Positions 10,863 through 20,532 of a DNA stretch of 64,000 nucleotides are shown here, piece by piece. Position numbers and translations under genes: made by a program. Within the stretch, counting starts at the first letter, position 1; each line of letters opens with the position of its first letter. Source of the DNA: Lepiota brunneoincarnata (taxonomy: Eukaryota > Basidiomycota > Agaricomycetes > Agaricales > Agaricaceae). Below the pieces are notes generated by a model. It saw only the letters and a program-made list of their open reading frames with translations. It did no database searches and was not told where the DNA came from. Location of the stretch: NCBI GenBank assembly GCA_023014365.1, contig JAEBUN010000003.1:2728001-2792000 (forward strand), written 5' to 3'.

Positions 10863-12350
10863 TTGGGTGTCGCCTCCCAAACGTCGGACGTTCCGTTCCA
10901 TGATCCGGTCATCATTATTGGGCTCGCGATGGGCATAATACACCTGCGACAGCTGCTATGTACATTCTTTAGGTTCCAACAAATCTGAGTTCATCAGAAA
11001 ACTGCTTGTAAGGTCCCTTGATGCGACTGGAGTATACTCAATAGGCTATGTAGAGTCCAGAATCCCTCTGGAGAGCATTCTGATAGCTTGGTTCACTAAG
11101 CTTAGTGATAATGAGCTGGTTTGAACACTTCCGAGGCTCAAATATCCTCAGTTTGGTCAAACTGGCTACTATGGGACATAGTACCAATCCTCTATAGAGT
11201 TCTTTAATGATATAGCCAATGATTCTATGTAGAGAATCGTTCCAGAGTACGGAATTCATGTATAGGTGTGAAATCAGTGTATCAACGATGGAGGTTGTCC
11301 AAAGGAAGCTTTAATCTAATGTTATGATCTGTGCTCCTTCTGTATCCAAGGATAACTGGAGACGGCCTTCAATCACTCTACAAGGTGTCCAAGACAGTTG
11401 GCCTTGCAGAGCTTAGTGGATCGCGCTCAATGAGATAACAAGGGAACACACCAAGTTAAGGCAGAGAGGGTTAACGACCACTGTTAACAAGATTAAAGCT
11501 TGGGGCTTTAATCTCCACTTGTACAGGCCTTATATACCTATGAGATGCTATATACTCATTATAGGTTATTGGGCTGTTCTACTTGTCCTGCACAGTCTTG
11601 ACCATGATGTGCATCCTGGCTGATGGTGTTGTGCCGCAAAATCATTTCATTTGTGAAATCACTAGCTAATAAAGTAACTAACTCTCTGTTACTGAATAAT
11701 ATCAGTATATGGCCATGGTCAGACACTGGGTGCGAGAGATTTAGAATACTATCTAAAATATGTGAAGGCGGACATCTCAGAAACAGAACCAGAACACCCA
11801 GACAAGTAAAAGTGATGTTAACTAACTTATGGGTGACAAGGCTATGGAAGAATGACTCTGGTATGAATGTACCCGAGCATTGTATCCGATACCGTGTTAA
11901 CTAAGATATTAGTTAAGATACTCATGACTGCACAAAAAGACCCATTTCTTTGCCTCTGCCCTAGAAAGCAGACGAGTCGCAACACCTATGTCATCCGGAT
12001 GGTACCTAGTCATAATAACAGGTCCGGGAGTGAATCTTGACAAAAGAATGTAGGGATTAGCTGAATGCCCTGACAAGAATGTCCCCTTGAAACGGTTCTG
12101 ATGATATTGAAACCTAAGGGATCGAATGGGGGTATCCCCGAGGGTACTCAGGGAAGGATGCCCCCTCATAGAAACAAAAAGAGATCAGAAATGATGAACT
12201 AGAAAATGAAGATTGATAAGAATAGAATAAGCTAATTAATTCTAGTGTTAGTCTACTACCTGAAGACTATGGAAGTGGACTTTAGAACATTAGGGTTGAA
12301 AAGCTCAGGTGTGGAGAGTCCGAGAATAAAATAAAAACCAATAGATAAAC

Positions 12351-12425
12351 GTTAGCGAGGAAACTCGCTAACCCGGCTGGCTGTGATATAAATAGCCAGG
12401 CACCTAGGGAGCAAGTCCCTGAGAG
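12351..12425 (+). other. Cluster of three hairpins, first with GAAA tetraloop
   Basis: GTTAGCGAG (12,351-12,359) and CTCGCTAAC (12,364-12,372) form a perfect 9-bp stem closing a GAAA loop. Next come CTGGCT...AGCCAG around a TATA-like core, then AGGGA...TCCCT. Three adjacent stems within 75 bp suggest a structured leader RNA. No known RNA family was recognised. Confidence 0.55.
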
Positions 12426-12898
12426 CAAATTGATGTCGCTGATATCAGAACTCCTAGAATGATGCTCCTAAATGATGAGGAGACAATAAAATGATGAAGC
12501 TGAAGGCTTGTTTCAGGTATACCCATAAGTTAATTGTATATTGTTATAAAAACTCGTCTGTAAATTACATGGGAGGCAAGAAACCGCTTGCCTATTTCCC
12601 CCCCCTGATTGTATGATTGATTAGGATAAGAATATAAAGCAATTTTACGCGATTTTCTTTGGTCATAAGACCACCAGAGACTTAAAGAGTTATACTCTTT
12701 AAAACCAGACCCTTTGAAACGATTGAGATATTGACAGACCCTTCTGCTTGACTCGAGAACTGAATACGAGTTGCTACGCCTCTTCGGTTCTTAAGTAGAA
12801 AAGTTCACTAACTTCCATTTCTTTGGGTTCCTCTTAGAGGCCTTGCCTCAGAAGTATACCATTGAATTGTAGAGCTGTTTAATTGAGAAGTGAACATA

Positions 12899-13208
12899 GT
12901 ACGCTAGGGCCCGTTGAAAACGCTGTCCACTAGGTCTATCTAGTTTAAAGATACTTACTGCAGGAGCTCGCTAGAAGCCTGTCTCGCTGAGTAGTACATA
13001 TAAAAGTTTTATTGCCTTGTTCAGAAGCTGTAGTGCGCTAGGGCCCGTTAGATAATGCTGTCCGCTAGGCCTACTAGCTTAAAGACACTTACTGCAGGAG
13101 CTTGTCAAAAGCCTGTCTCGCTGGGTAGTGTAAATTTACAGTATTGTCAAGAGAAAAGGACATAGTACGCTAGGGCCCATTAGAACACGTTGTCTGCTAG
13201 GTCTACGG
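12899..13208 (+). repeat. Tandem array in element C, period 132-134 bp
   Basis: Units begin at 12,899, 13,033 and 13,165 with GTRCGCTAGGGCCC. The first two are full length and share CTTACTGCAGGAGCT and AGCCTGTCTCGCTG; the third is cut short after about 44 bp. Confidence 0.8.
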
Positions 13209-13907
13209 AGGTTCACTGATTGCGAAAGCTTGCATTTTGCCTGACTTATCGAATCGTGAAGATATTAGTTAACATATTATATAGCAATGACCGTCAAAAG
13301 TTCCCATTGTATTCAGATAGAACAACTGTCTGTCTAGTTGGAGACTAAGAGAATAACGTACCAAAACCCTAAAAACACTAGAATTGAATATATTTCTGGA
13401 GATCTGTGACAACCTCTCCCCCACGAACTTATAAAGTCGGAATTAGCGAACCTGTTAACAAACTTCATTTTCAATCTCGTAAAGTAATCCGCATTTCAAT
13501 GGCATCCTACTGTTATTTATATATTACAATGAGTCAGTGTCCTCATTCTCCATTCCACTGCTGTGTGATGTTCCATCGCTTTCTTTTGACTCATAATCCT
13601 CTTCTCCCAATTCTATCTCCATGGATTCTCCTCCATTCTTGCTTTCCATTCTCTTGGTGCTTCCATTCATATTGGAGGTTGGATTGGTTGATCCATGGCT
13701 ATCTTCTTCATCCTTGGGGTACTTCAGAATATCTTCTAGAGTTATCTCCATTCCTGTTTCTCTTGCCAGGTCCTGCATGGTGTTGTAGTATTCCCCCTCT
13801 TCATCTTCATATTCTTGCACTCGCAACTGGTCTGTGGTTTCCTGTACCCATCTTGTAAAGTCAAATAGTTGTTCTTGTTCTTCTCAGTCCGGACTGTTCA
13901 TAATACA

Positions 13908-14686
13908 ATCACCCACTCAGGAGGGGAAGGTATTCGGGTGGAGCAAGATGGTGTTTACTTGTGACATCTGCTAAGGTTATCATCATTTGAAATGAATAAT
14001 CACCTGTTTGAGGCCTGAAAATTCATTCAGACGTCAGGATAGGATGGTAATTGTGCACTAACAATCAAGATTTACATTCACAGCAATTAGCCCTCCAAAG
14101 AAGAATGAGCATCAACTTGGACATATTCAACTATGTAAGAGTGTTGGGCCAGAAATAAATCTTTTTATCAACCCTTAGAAACCATTGGTAGCTTATTATC
14201 TTGCTGCAAAATTTAAGAGAGCCACCTCCAAACGTAGTCTCCATTAACCACATTCCCCACTCACTCATATAACGGAACATGCACTTTACCATCACTTTGG
14301 CCTTTCTTGGCAACCCCTGTCGGTTGGGTTTCATCAACACAGGAGGAGCTGCTGGACAGGTAGTAGCTCACATGCTGGAAATTCAGAATACACTGATGCA
14401 CCTTACAGCTTTTTGATGTCATGAATCTCATGAAGCAGGCCTTCAGTAATGGTTGTACCTTAGGCAAGAGGAAGGCATCCACAGAGATTGAGAGAAATGA
14501 GTCCGAAAAAAAGCGAAAATTGGTAAGTCACAAGCACGAAAACAAGTAATTGACTGACGAGTTCTCATTAGAAGTCTGAGAAAGCTGAACAGTTACTGAG
14601 TCCCATGATCTGTGAAGCAAGGAAGGTTTGTCTTTGAGAACATAATTCAGAGTTGTCGCAATTGATGCCCACATCAGATACAACCA
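13908..14686. other. No recognised gene
   Basis: Short minus-strand frames (14,131-14,340 and 14,261-14,482) occur but no domain is recognised. It forms the immediate upstream side of the F-box-like relic at 14,687. Confidence 0.4.
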
Positions 14687-14920
14687 ATGTTACCTGATGA
14701 ACTCCTTTTGAAGATATTTGGTGAAGTTGATGATCAAGAGTTGATCTCCCTAGCATGCACAGATGATATCTTCATTGGTTGCACTATGGACATCTACTGC
14801 TTGAGGCTTGAGGAAAAGGGGATGCTTGAGGATTGCTTTGGTTCTACCAGAATCAGGTTGGTAGGAACACTGGTCACCAGAGAAGATATCACTTTCCTCT
14901 CCTCAATCCTCCTCCCCTAC

Positions 14921-15200
14921 TGTAAGGGGACTGGCGTCGTGTGCTTTGCATTGCACCCCCCCTTACGCAAGGTACTTCTAGGGACCTGTGGTTGGACGTC
15001 TGGGCTCGGCCTTCTTAGCCGATGCCCGATGCCCAAGCCCAGTCTCGGCCTTTGGCCACCCCCATCCCCGAGCCCGATCTGCAGGCGACTTCTATTATTA
15101 GTTGCTTGTTTATTGTTTGCGTACGTTATTACTGGTAGCTATCGTAGTGTCTGGTTACCCGGTCTGTGCGCAGACCACTATGTATATATATAGCGTGGGT
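14921..15200 (+). repeat. Left 280-bp terminal repeat of the KH element
   Basis: Begins TGTAAGGGGA and ends GCGTGGGT. It differs from the right repeat at seven positions, all transitions at CpG-derived sites. A TATATATATA run sits 8-18 bp from its right edge. The ends are not the usual TG...CA. Confidence 0.85.
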
Positions 15201-15219
15201 GGCGATTGTAATCGCCACC
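15198..15219. other. Perfect palindrome at the LTR/internal junction
   Basis: GGTGGCGATT (15,198-15,207) and AATCGCCACC (15,210-15,219) are exact reverse complements separated by GT. It occupies the site where a primer-binding site would be expected, and no tRNA complement was recognised there. Confidence 0.75.
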
Positions 15220-15338
15220 TGAATATCAACTTGGTTCCAGTGCCTTACTTCCCCTAACAGAATATTCAGGTCTCTACACGGACTTGCCACCCTAGCTCTC
15301 TGCACCCCATCTACCCTGTCCCCAGCCCTATCGCCAGT

Positions 15339-16490
15339 ATGCCTCACCGAAAGTCCTCAGGCAAGCAGAAAGCGACTGCGCCCACACTACCGACCACAGC
15401 CCCTGCCTCGGCAGGACCCTCGCGTTCAGGTGAGGACACTCAGGCCTTATTGGCCCGGATCGGCAAGCTTAACTGCTCGATCGGTTCGCTCTCGTCCCGC
15501 CTGCGCACCCTCGAGGAACGTCCCTTGATGGCTGCCGCCGGTCCTTCTCCAGCCGTCATTCAAACGGCCACTACCCGAAAGGGTCGCTTGCAGGTTTCTG
15601 CCGGCGCCCCACACACTCCTAACCGCCTGGGCCCCACTTGCCCCTCGGTAAAAGGCACATCTACCGCCCTCCCGCTCTTGGCCTACTACCCGCAGGAAGA
15701 CCAGGCCGATCGCTATCAGACCACTCTCGTCATCGCCAACGGCTTGAGTGGTCACGTGATTGGTCGCGGCGGCCGCGGCCTTAAACAGGTTGCAGACATT
15801 AGCGGCGCTCACCTCCGTGTCTATTCAGTGGCCACAGATGGTGCCAACGAGCGCCATGTCTCTATCAGGGGGACCGAGCAGCAACTCGGTGATGCCCTTG
15901 TGGTATTAGGTAAGCGGATTGCGCGCAAGCGCGTCCATCTTCCCAAGACAAAGAAGGAGAAGACCACAGCGGTTTCCGGCCCCGCCTTGGCGGCCCCCGG
16001 ACCGTCTGCTCCTGGAGCAGCCCAGGCTCCTGCTCCGGCCCGTACGGACCCCGTTGCCCCCGGCTCTGCCACCCCAGTCCCAGACTGGGCGCATCCGGGT
16101 GTGTGGTCCTCCTCACAGGCCTCTTCAGTCGCACCCACTCCCCCTCACATCGCTACCCCGGCCGGCGTCCCGTCGACAACTATGCGTACGGCCGCATCTA
16201 CTCCTACCCCTACCCGTTCGCCCGCGGTTTCTCGGCAACCGTCGCGCGGCTCCCCTATGCCCATCTCTACCCCCTCCAGCACGTCTACTCCCGGAGTCCC
16301 ATCAGTCCGAATGGGAAGCGCCACCCCTACCCCGGCCTTGACCCCGATGGAGGTCAACAGTGTCCTCTCGACCTGGGGCCGGGGGGTTATGCCCACTGCC
16401 CCTGCCGACCGTCTTGATATGGCCCGTTCCCTTGTGGTGGATGGGTCTGTCATTTGGCTAGCGGATGGCCGTTGGGCTCGCGCTTTTTAG
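15339..16490 (+). CDS. KH-domain, gag-like protein of the non-autonomous element
   Basis: A protein of 383 residues from ATG at 15,339. Residues 1-35 are basic and Ser/Pro-rich; about 36-62 could form a coiled coil. A type I KH domain spans roughly 126-197 with the GXXG loop GRGG at 142-145, in the context VIGRGGRGLKQVADISGAHL. Residues 205-340 are Pro/Ser/Ala/Thr-rich, and a short conserved-looking tail follows. KH domains bind single-stranded RNA, so packaging or protecting the element's transcript is a reasonable inference. The frame is intact although the terminal repeats have diverged at CpG sites. A host-gene origin is less likely because the ORF sits exactly between direct repeats that interrupt another gene. 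Confidence 0.8.
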   Translation: MPHRKSSGKQKATAPTLPTTAPASAGPSRSGEDTQALLARIGKLNCSIGSLSSRLRTLEERPLMAAAGPSPAVIQTATTRKGRLQVSAGAPHTPNRLGPTCPSVKGTSTALPLLAYYPQEDQADRYQTTLVIANGLSGHVIGRGGRGLKQVADISGAHLRVYSVATDGANERHVSIRGTEQQLGDALVVLGKRIARKRVHLPKTKKEKTTAVSGPALAAPGPSAPGAAQAPAPARTDPVAPGSATPVPDWAHPGVWSSSQASSVAPTPPHIATPAGVPSTTMRTAASTPTPTRSPAVSRQPSRGSPMPISTPSSTSTPGVPSVRMGSATPTPALTPMEVNSVLSTWGRGVMPTAPADRLDMARSLVVDGSVIWLADGRWARAF

Positions 16491-16538
16491 GACAAAGGAA
16501 CCAAGTCACCGGGTCGTCGACTCTTAAGAGGGGGCTGG

Positions 16539-16818
16539 TGTAAGGGGACTGGCGTCGTGTGCTTTGCATTGCGCCCCCCCTTACGCAAGGTACTTCTAGG
16601 GACCTGTGGTTGGACGTCTGGGCTCGGCCTTCTTAGCCGATGCCCGATGCCCGAGCCCAGTCTCGGCCTTCAGCCACCCCCATCCCCGAGCCTGATCTGC
16701 GGGCGACTTCTATTATTAGTTGCTTGTTTATTGTTTGCGTACATTATTACTGGTAGCTATCGTAGTGTCTGGTTACCCGGTCTGTGCGCAGACCACTATG
16801 TATATATATAGCGTGGGT
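16539..16818 (+). repeat. Right 280-bp terminal repeat of the KH element
   Basis: Direct repeat of 14,921-15,200, preceded by the purine run at 16,526-16,538 and followed by CTACCTC, where the interrupted F-box frame resumes. Confidence 0.85.
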
Positions 16819-16970
16819 GCTACCTCAAGGATGTCAGCCTCAATTGTGACTTGTTCAATCTGCTTGCATTTAATCAGAGTGTTTGTCAGATGGTCTGAAA
16901 TGCAGCTAAGATCTCTGACTTATGAATTCATCTCTACTGCGAGGAGATAGGACTTCTTCATGAACCACAT

Positions 16971-18065
16971 ATGATCCCTATTTTGAAGGACCTCTCGCAA
17001 GCTGCTGAAACCAAGAAATGGCTCTTCAGCTTTGGGTTGGTACTCTGCAACAATACTGTACTTACCAGGATAGCACCTTCACTTGAGGGGCCACCTGGGT
17101 CCCACACATATATCCCACCAGTCCAAGCCTCAAAGGTTGAGATCGGTACGGTATTCTGGCATACAGGGCCCAGGTCACTATCAAGCATTCTCCAACTGCT
17201 GTTGGTGAATCCATTTGTCTCTATGCTATGGGTTTACCATTACCATGGGTACAGAGCTGCCTGGCACCAAGTTGACCTCAAGAATGTTCATACCATGCAT
17301 GTGCTCAGTGATGATCACATTATGATACCCCCTAGCCTCTACAGACGTCATCCTCAGTTGACCAAGATTGCAACAGCATACCCATTCATGACAGTACACC
17401 CACCTGCCCTTCCCAGCTGGGACCCCCACAACAGGCCGATGCAGAACACCCACCCAAACACTATCTCACCATCCATCTGAATCCTTGAAACATCACCAAA
17501 TTTTGCCTGGGCATTAGGCAACAATCCGAATCTTGAGAGGTCATGCATCAGTGCAGTGGAACTGTGGTCTATGACCCTAGCATCTGACCCATCTCTGGTA
17601 TGCCAGAAGGTCAGAGGTATGACACATGTGGTTAGAAATATCTTTGCACACCATATTAAGGGCATAAAGCTGGAATTTGAGTTCCCTGACAATATCTCAG
17701 GGCACTATGAGGGCATGAGTGGTTCTGCCTGCTCATGTTCCCTGCTTGCAGAGGATTTAACCTTGAGGATGGAAGTGGTGACTTTCCATGTGGGTTCACT
17801 GATGCCAAATCTCTATGTGAGTACTTCATTCAACTTCCACATATCCTTGCACTTACCAGACTTGAAGGACTACTTTTTCGAGCTATTGAAAAGCTTTCTG
17901 GCTGTTCATGAGCTTAGCATCTGGACTTGGTTGTGTAGAACATCAGTGGATCAAGATAGGGAATTCACCATTAAATTACAGGAACAACTCACAGGATTAA
18001 CTATGATAGAAACCCCTCATGGTATTTGGAACATGGGTGATTTTCCCCCAGTACTTTCATTGTAG
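16971..18065 (+). pseudogene. Open frames downstream of the F-box relic, unrecognised
   Basis: Two plus-strand frames (16,971-17,480 and 17,556-18,065) have leucine- and aromatic-rich stretches such as LPDLKDYFFELLKSF. They could be later exons of the interrupted F-box gene, whose C-terminal parts are usually leucine-rich. No clean splice path was found, and a minus-strand frame overlaps (17,354-17,692), so function and strand are uncertain. Confidence 0.3.
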
Positions 18066-19299
18066 TATACAAGCTTCCCTTAATCCAGCTGAACTTCCCT
18101 GTCTCTTAGATAGCATTGTCCTGATATAATGTATGTGACAATGTTGATGGTACCCTATTGTACAAAGTGATGGAATGTGTCCTCATAAAGTGATCAATGA
18201 TTGACTGTGGAGTTAAGCCACTATGAAGGAAACCTGTACCTGGAGCTTCCAGTACACAATGAGCAGGTGAATGAGTGGGTGGTTAAGTGAGTGGAGTAGT
18301 TGGATGACTTACAAATGGTGTTGCCATGGTTGTCATATGTGCTAATGGTGACTGATATTAGGCCTTTACTGGAAAAAGAAATGATAGCAATCACCCACTT
18401 GGGAGAGGAAGGGGCTCTAAGGGAGCAGGCAGGCACGGTTTGTGACTTTTGCTTTATAGGTGTCACCTTTGAGGATGAATGGTCACATATCTGAGGTCCA
18501 AAGTTTCATCCTACATGTCAGAGATAGTGATTCTTACATCAATAACCAAACCACACCTCAAGTGTTAACTTCTAGCCCATTGAAGGACAGGCACTTTGAG
18601 GTCTGAGGATTTGTTCATGTGGCAGAGCAGAGTTGGCATTCTTGGGCCACATCCTGGTGTTTTCGTAGCATCATATAACCCTGCTGGCATGTTAATTCTT
18701 GTGAATTCTGGCACATTTGCTGCATGCACATAGCTTATTTCCCTATTGATGGGGCAGACTGGCCCCCAAAATGTCAACGATTGACTGTGTGGTTAAACCA
18801 GCAACAGTTTATCAGGGAATATGTGTGACTGGATATTCCAGCTCATGGTGGATGGGGATCAAGTGAGTTAAGTCTGAGCAGGTTGTATCATTGTGATTGG
18901 GGTGTGTATTGTCATGTTTATCACCACATGCCACTCTGTCCTAAACAGATTTCCTGGCATGTGAGTGCCAAAGTGCAGCAAGTGCCCACTCTGCATCTTG
19001 CCTTCTCATCCTATTGTAGCACTCTGAACAAATGACAGTGTCTTGGATTATCCAAACACTGCCATTCCACATATGAGGAAGATTTTGTGTATTGGACTAT
19101 CCAAACACATTGTCTTATTCATGATGACTGGGAAGGTGTGCTTAAGGGAGCCATTTTTTTCTGGGATAGTTGGTGGTGGGCATGGATGAAAAGAAAGTAT
19201 CTGTACATGTGTTGTTGTTGGGTACACAAATGAACTGCGGACTACACCCCCTACAGCAAATGTAAGATAGTCCTGTCCTCCCACTGAACATCATTACAG
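18066..19299. other. No recognised gene
   Basis: About 1.2 kb of moderately AT-rich sequence with only short, stop-interrupted frames. Nothing identifiable. Confidence 0.5.
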
Positions 19300-20532
19300 T
19301 GAAAAGGTGGAAACATTTGTGGATTTTAATATAGATAGAGGGCTTGTTTTCACTAAGCTTAGCTGAAATTTGATAAGCTTAAGCTTATACAAGTGGTATG
19401 AGATAGATAATGAACAGTTTCATCTTTTGGGGTGTTCTGGGGGTGCATTCTGACAGTGAAATTGTTTTAGAGGTTAACAAACAGCCATTGAAGTTATCCT
19501 AGCTGTATGGTGCAACAATGAAAGGACAATCCCTGTCAATTCAAAGTGCAGGGTCTCTAGTCTCTGGTCTCTGGTCTCTGAACTCTGTTCTCTGTCTCTG
19601 TCTCTGGGTTGGTTGATGACCAAAGAAATCACACTTAACTATGCACACTAAATAGTCCTCTGAAACATGTTCTTGATCACGGCTTGCAGACTTGCGTGTG
19701 GAAGCAGGGGTGAGACCTCTTGCTTCTCCACAAACAAGTGCAACTGTATTTATATTGTTTAGATACATACAAGAGATAGTAAATATGAAATAGAAAACAA
19801 TAAGCTTAATTGTTACAGGTACTGCAGAATATTTTGGAAGGTTTGGCAGCATTTCTACCTTGCCCTGGGTTATGGGTTTTTCTCTGATTGACAAATGGCA
19901 ATCCAGCCAGATGTGTTCCATGCTTGTCTGCATTATTCTGCATCCATGCAAGCATGTTAAGCCTCCAGATCAATTATGATCAGCATGTATAGCATATGGA
20001 CAATCCCTTGATCCATTGTAATTATTCTCAGTTAGGCAGTATGCCAAGGTGCCAGGACCCACAAAGCACTCATTAATTATGAGTCTTTGATATTTCTAGG
20101 GTTTTGGGCATCGGGTGTCGCCTCCCAAATGTTGGATGTTCTGTTCCATGGTCCAGTCATCATTATTGGGCTCACTATAGGCATGATACACCTGTGACAG
20201 CTGCTATGTACATTCTTTGGGTTCAAACAAATCCGAGTTCATCAGAAAACTGCTCATAAGGTCCCTTGATGCGACCAGAGTATACTTGATAAGCTATGTA
20301 GAGTCCTGAATCCCTCTGGAGAGTGTTCTGATAGCTTGGTTCGCTAAGCTTAGTGATAATAAACTGGTTTGAACACTTCTGAGGCTTGAATATCCTCAAT
20401 TCAGTTGAACTGGCTACTACAGGACATAGTACCAATCCTCTATAGAGTTCTTTAATAATATAGCCAATGATTCTATGTAGAGAATTGTTCTGGAGTATGG
20501 AATTCATGTATAGGTGTGAAATCGGCATATCA
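19300..20532 (-). repeat. LTR family A, copy 3
   Basis: Reverse copy of 1,233 bp from TGAAAAGGTGG to CATATCA. The CT-rich simple repeat (about 19,556-19,610) is shorter than in copies 1 and 2. TAAGCTTA lies at 19,354, 19,374, 19,380, 19,801 and 20,345. The flanks ACAG and ATGG do not match, so it is an older solo LTR or a remnant of a longer element. Confidence 0.85.

Larger units (their letters stand above)
9266..11284 (-). repeat. LTR family A, copy 2: solo LTR with nested insertion
   Basis: Reverse-oriented copy of the 1.3-kb LTR. It begins TGAAAAGGTG and ends at GTGTATCA, flanked by the 4-bp repeat ACGA (9262-9265 and 11285-11288), so it is a solo LTR with its target duplication. Element B1 (10152-10862) interrupts it. 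Without the insert it is about 1.3 kb, matching copy 1. It contains CT-rich simple repeats near 9535-9645 and TAAGCTTA at 9320, 9340, 9835 and 11097. Confidence 0.88.
11627..13498. mobile_element. Element C, 1,872-bp TG...CA unit inserted in B2
   Basis: Starts TGTTGTGCCG and ends GCATTTCA, flanked by ATGG at 11,623-11,626 and 13,499-13,502. B1 supplies the empty site, so both ends are exact. There is no long ORF. The unit holds a cluster of short hairpins (12,351-12,425), a TATA-like GATATAAATAG near 12,388 and a 130-bp tandem array (12,899-13,208). It is best read as a long solo LTR or a non-coding LTR-type element. Confidence 0.75.
11320..13907 (-). mobile_element. Element B2, reverse copy of B1 split by element C
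   Basis: From TGTTATGATC at 11320 to CATAATACA at 13907. Subtracting the 1,872-bp insert and its 4-bp duplication leaves 712 bp, against 711 bp for B1. The acidic ORF lies on the minus strand (about 13,899 to 13,524) with a TGA at codon 6. It is inverted relative to B1 and lies 35 bp past the end of LTR A copy 2. No clear target duplication is visible. Confidence 0.75.
14921..16818 (+). mobile_element. Non-autonomous LTR-flanked element encoding a KH protein
   Basis: Two direct 280-bp terminal repeats (14,921-15,200 and 16,539-16,818) flank about 1.34 kb carrying one ORF. There is no RT, integrase or protease. A purine-rich AAGAGGGGGCTGG precedes the right repeat, as a polypurine tract would. 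CTAC (14,917-14,920) is repeated after the right end (16,820-16,823, or adjacent depending on where the LTR is closed). Reconnection of the host frame confirms the boundaries. It resembles TRIM or TR-GAG type elements, with a KH domain in place of a classical capsid. Confidence 0.82.
14687..16898 (+). pseudogene. F-box-like gene interrupted by the KH element
   Basis: ATG at 14,687 opens an F-box-like start (LPDELLLKIFGEVDDQELIS). The frame runs to 14,920, where the KH element begins. Skipping the element (14,921-16,818) and one copy of the CTAC duplication, the frame continues in phase through LLPY-LKDVSLNCDL to TGA at 16,896-16,898. The gap in the protein is thus explained by the insertion. 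The stop soon after suggests further decay, or an intron I did not resolve. F-box proteins of this type usually recruit substrates to SCF ubiquitin ligases; here it is only a relic. Confidence 0.6.

Noticed and set aside
12300..12500. Hammerhead-type ribozyme in element C
   Set aside because: A GAAA is present, but no CUGANGA core lies in the required position relative to it.
10152..13907. B1 and B2 as the two arms of one large terminal-inverted-repeat transposon
   Set aside because: LTR A is continuous across B1 with its own 5-bp duplication, so B1 inserted alone.
15447..16453. Several minus-strand and alternate-frame ORFs across the KH gene
   Set aside because: GC-rich low-complexity coding sequence opens shadow frames; only the 15,339 frame carries a domain.
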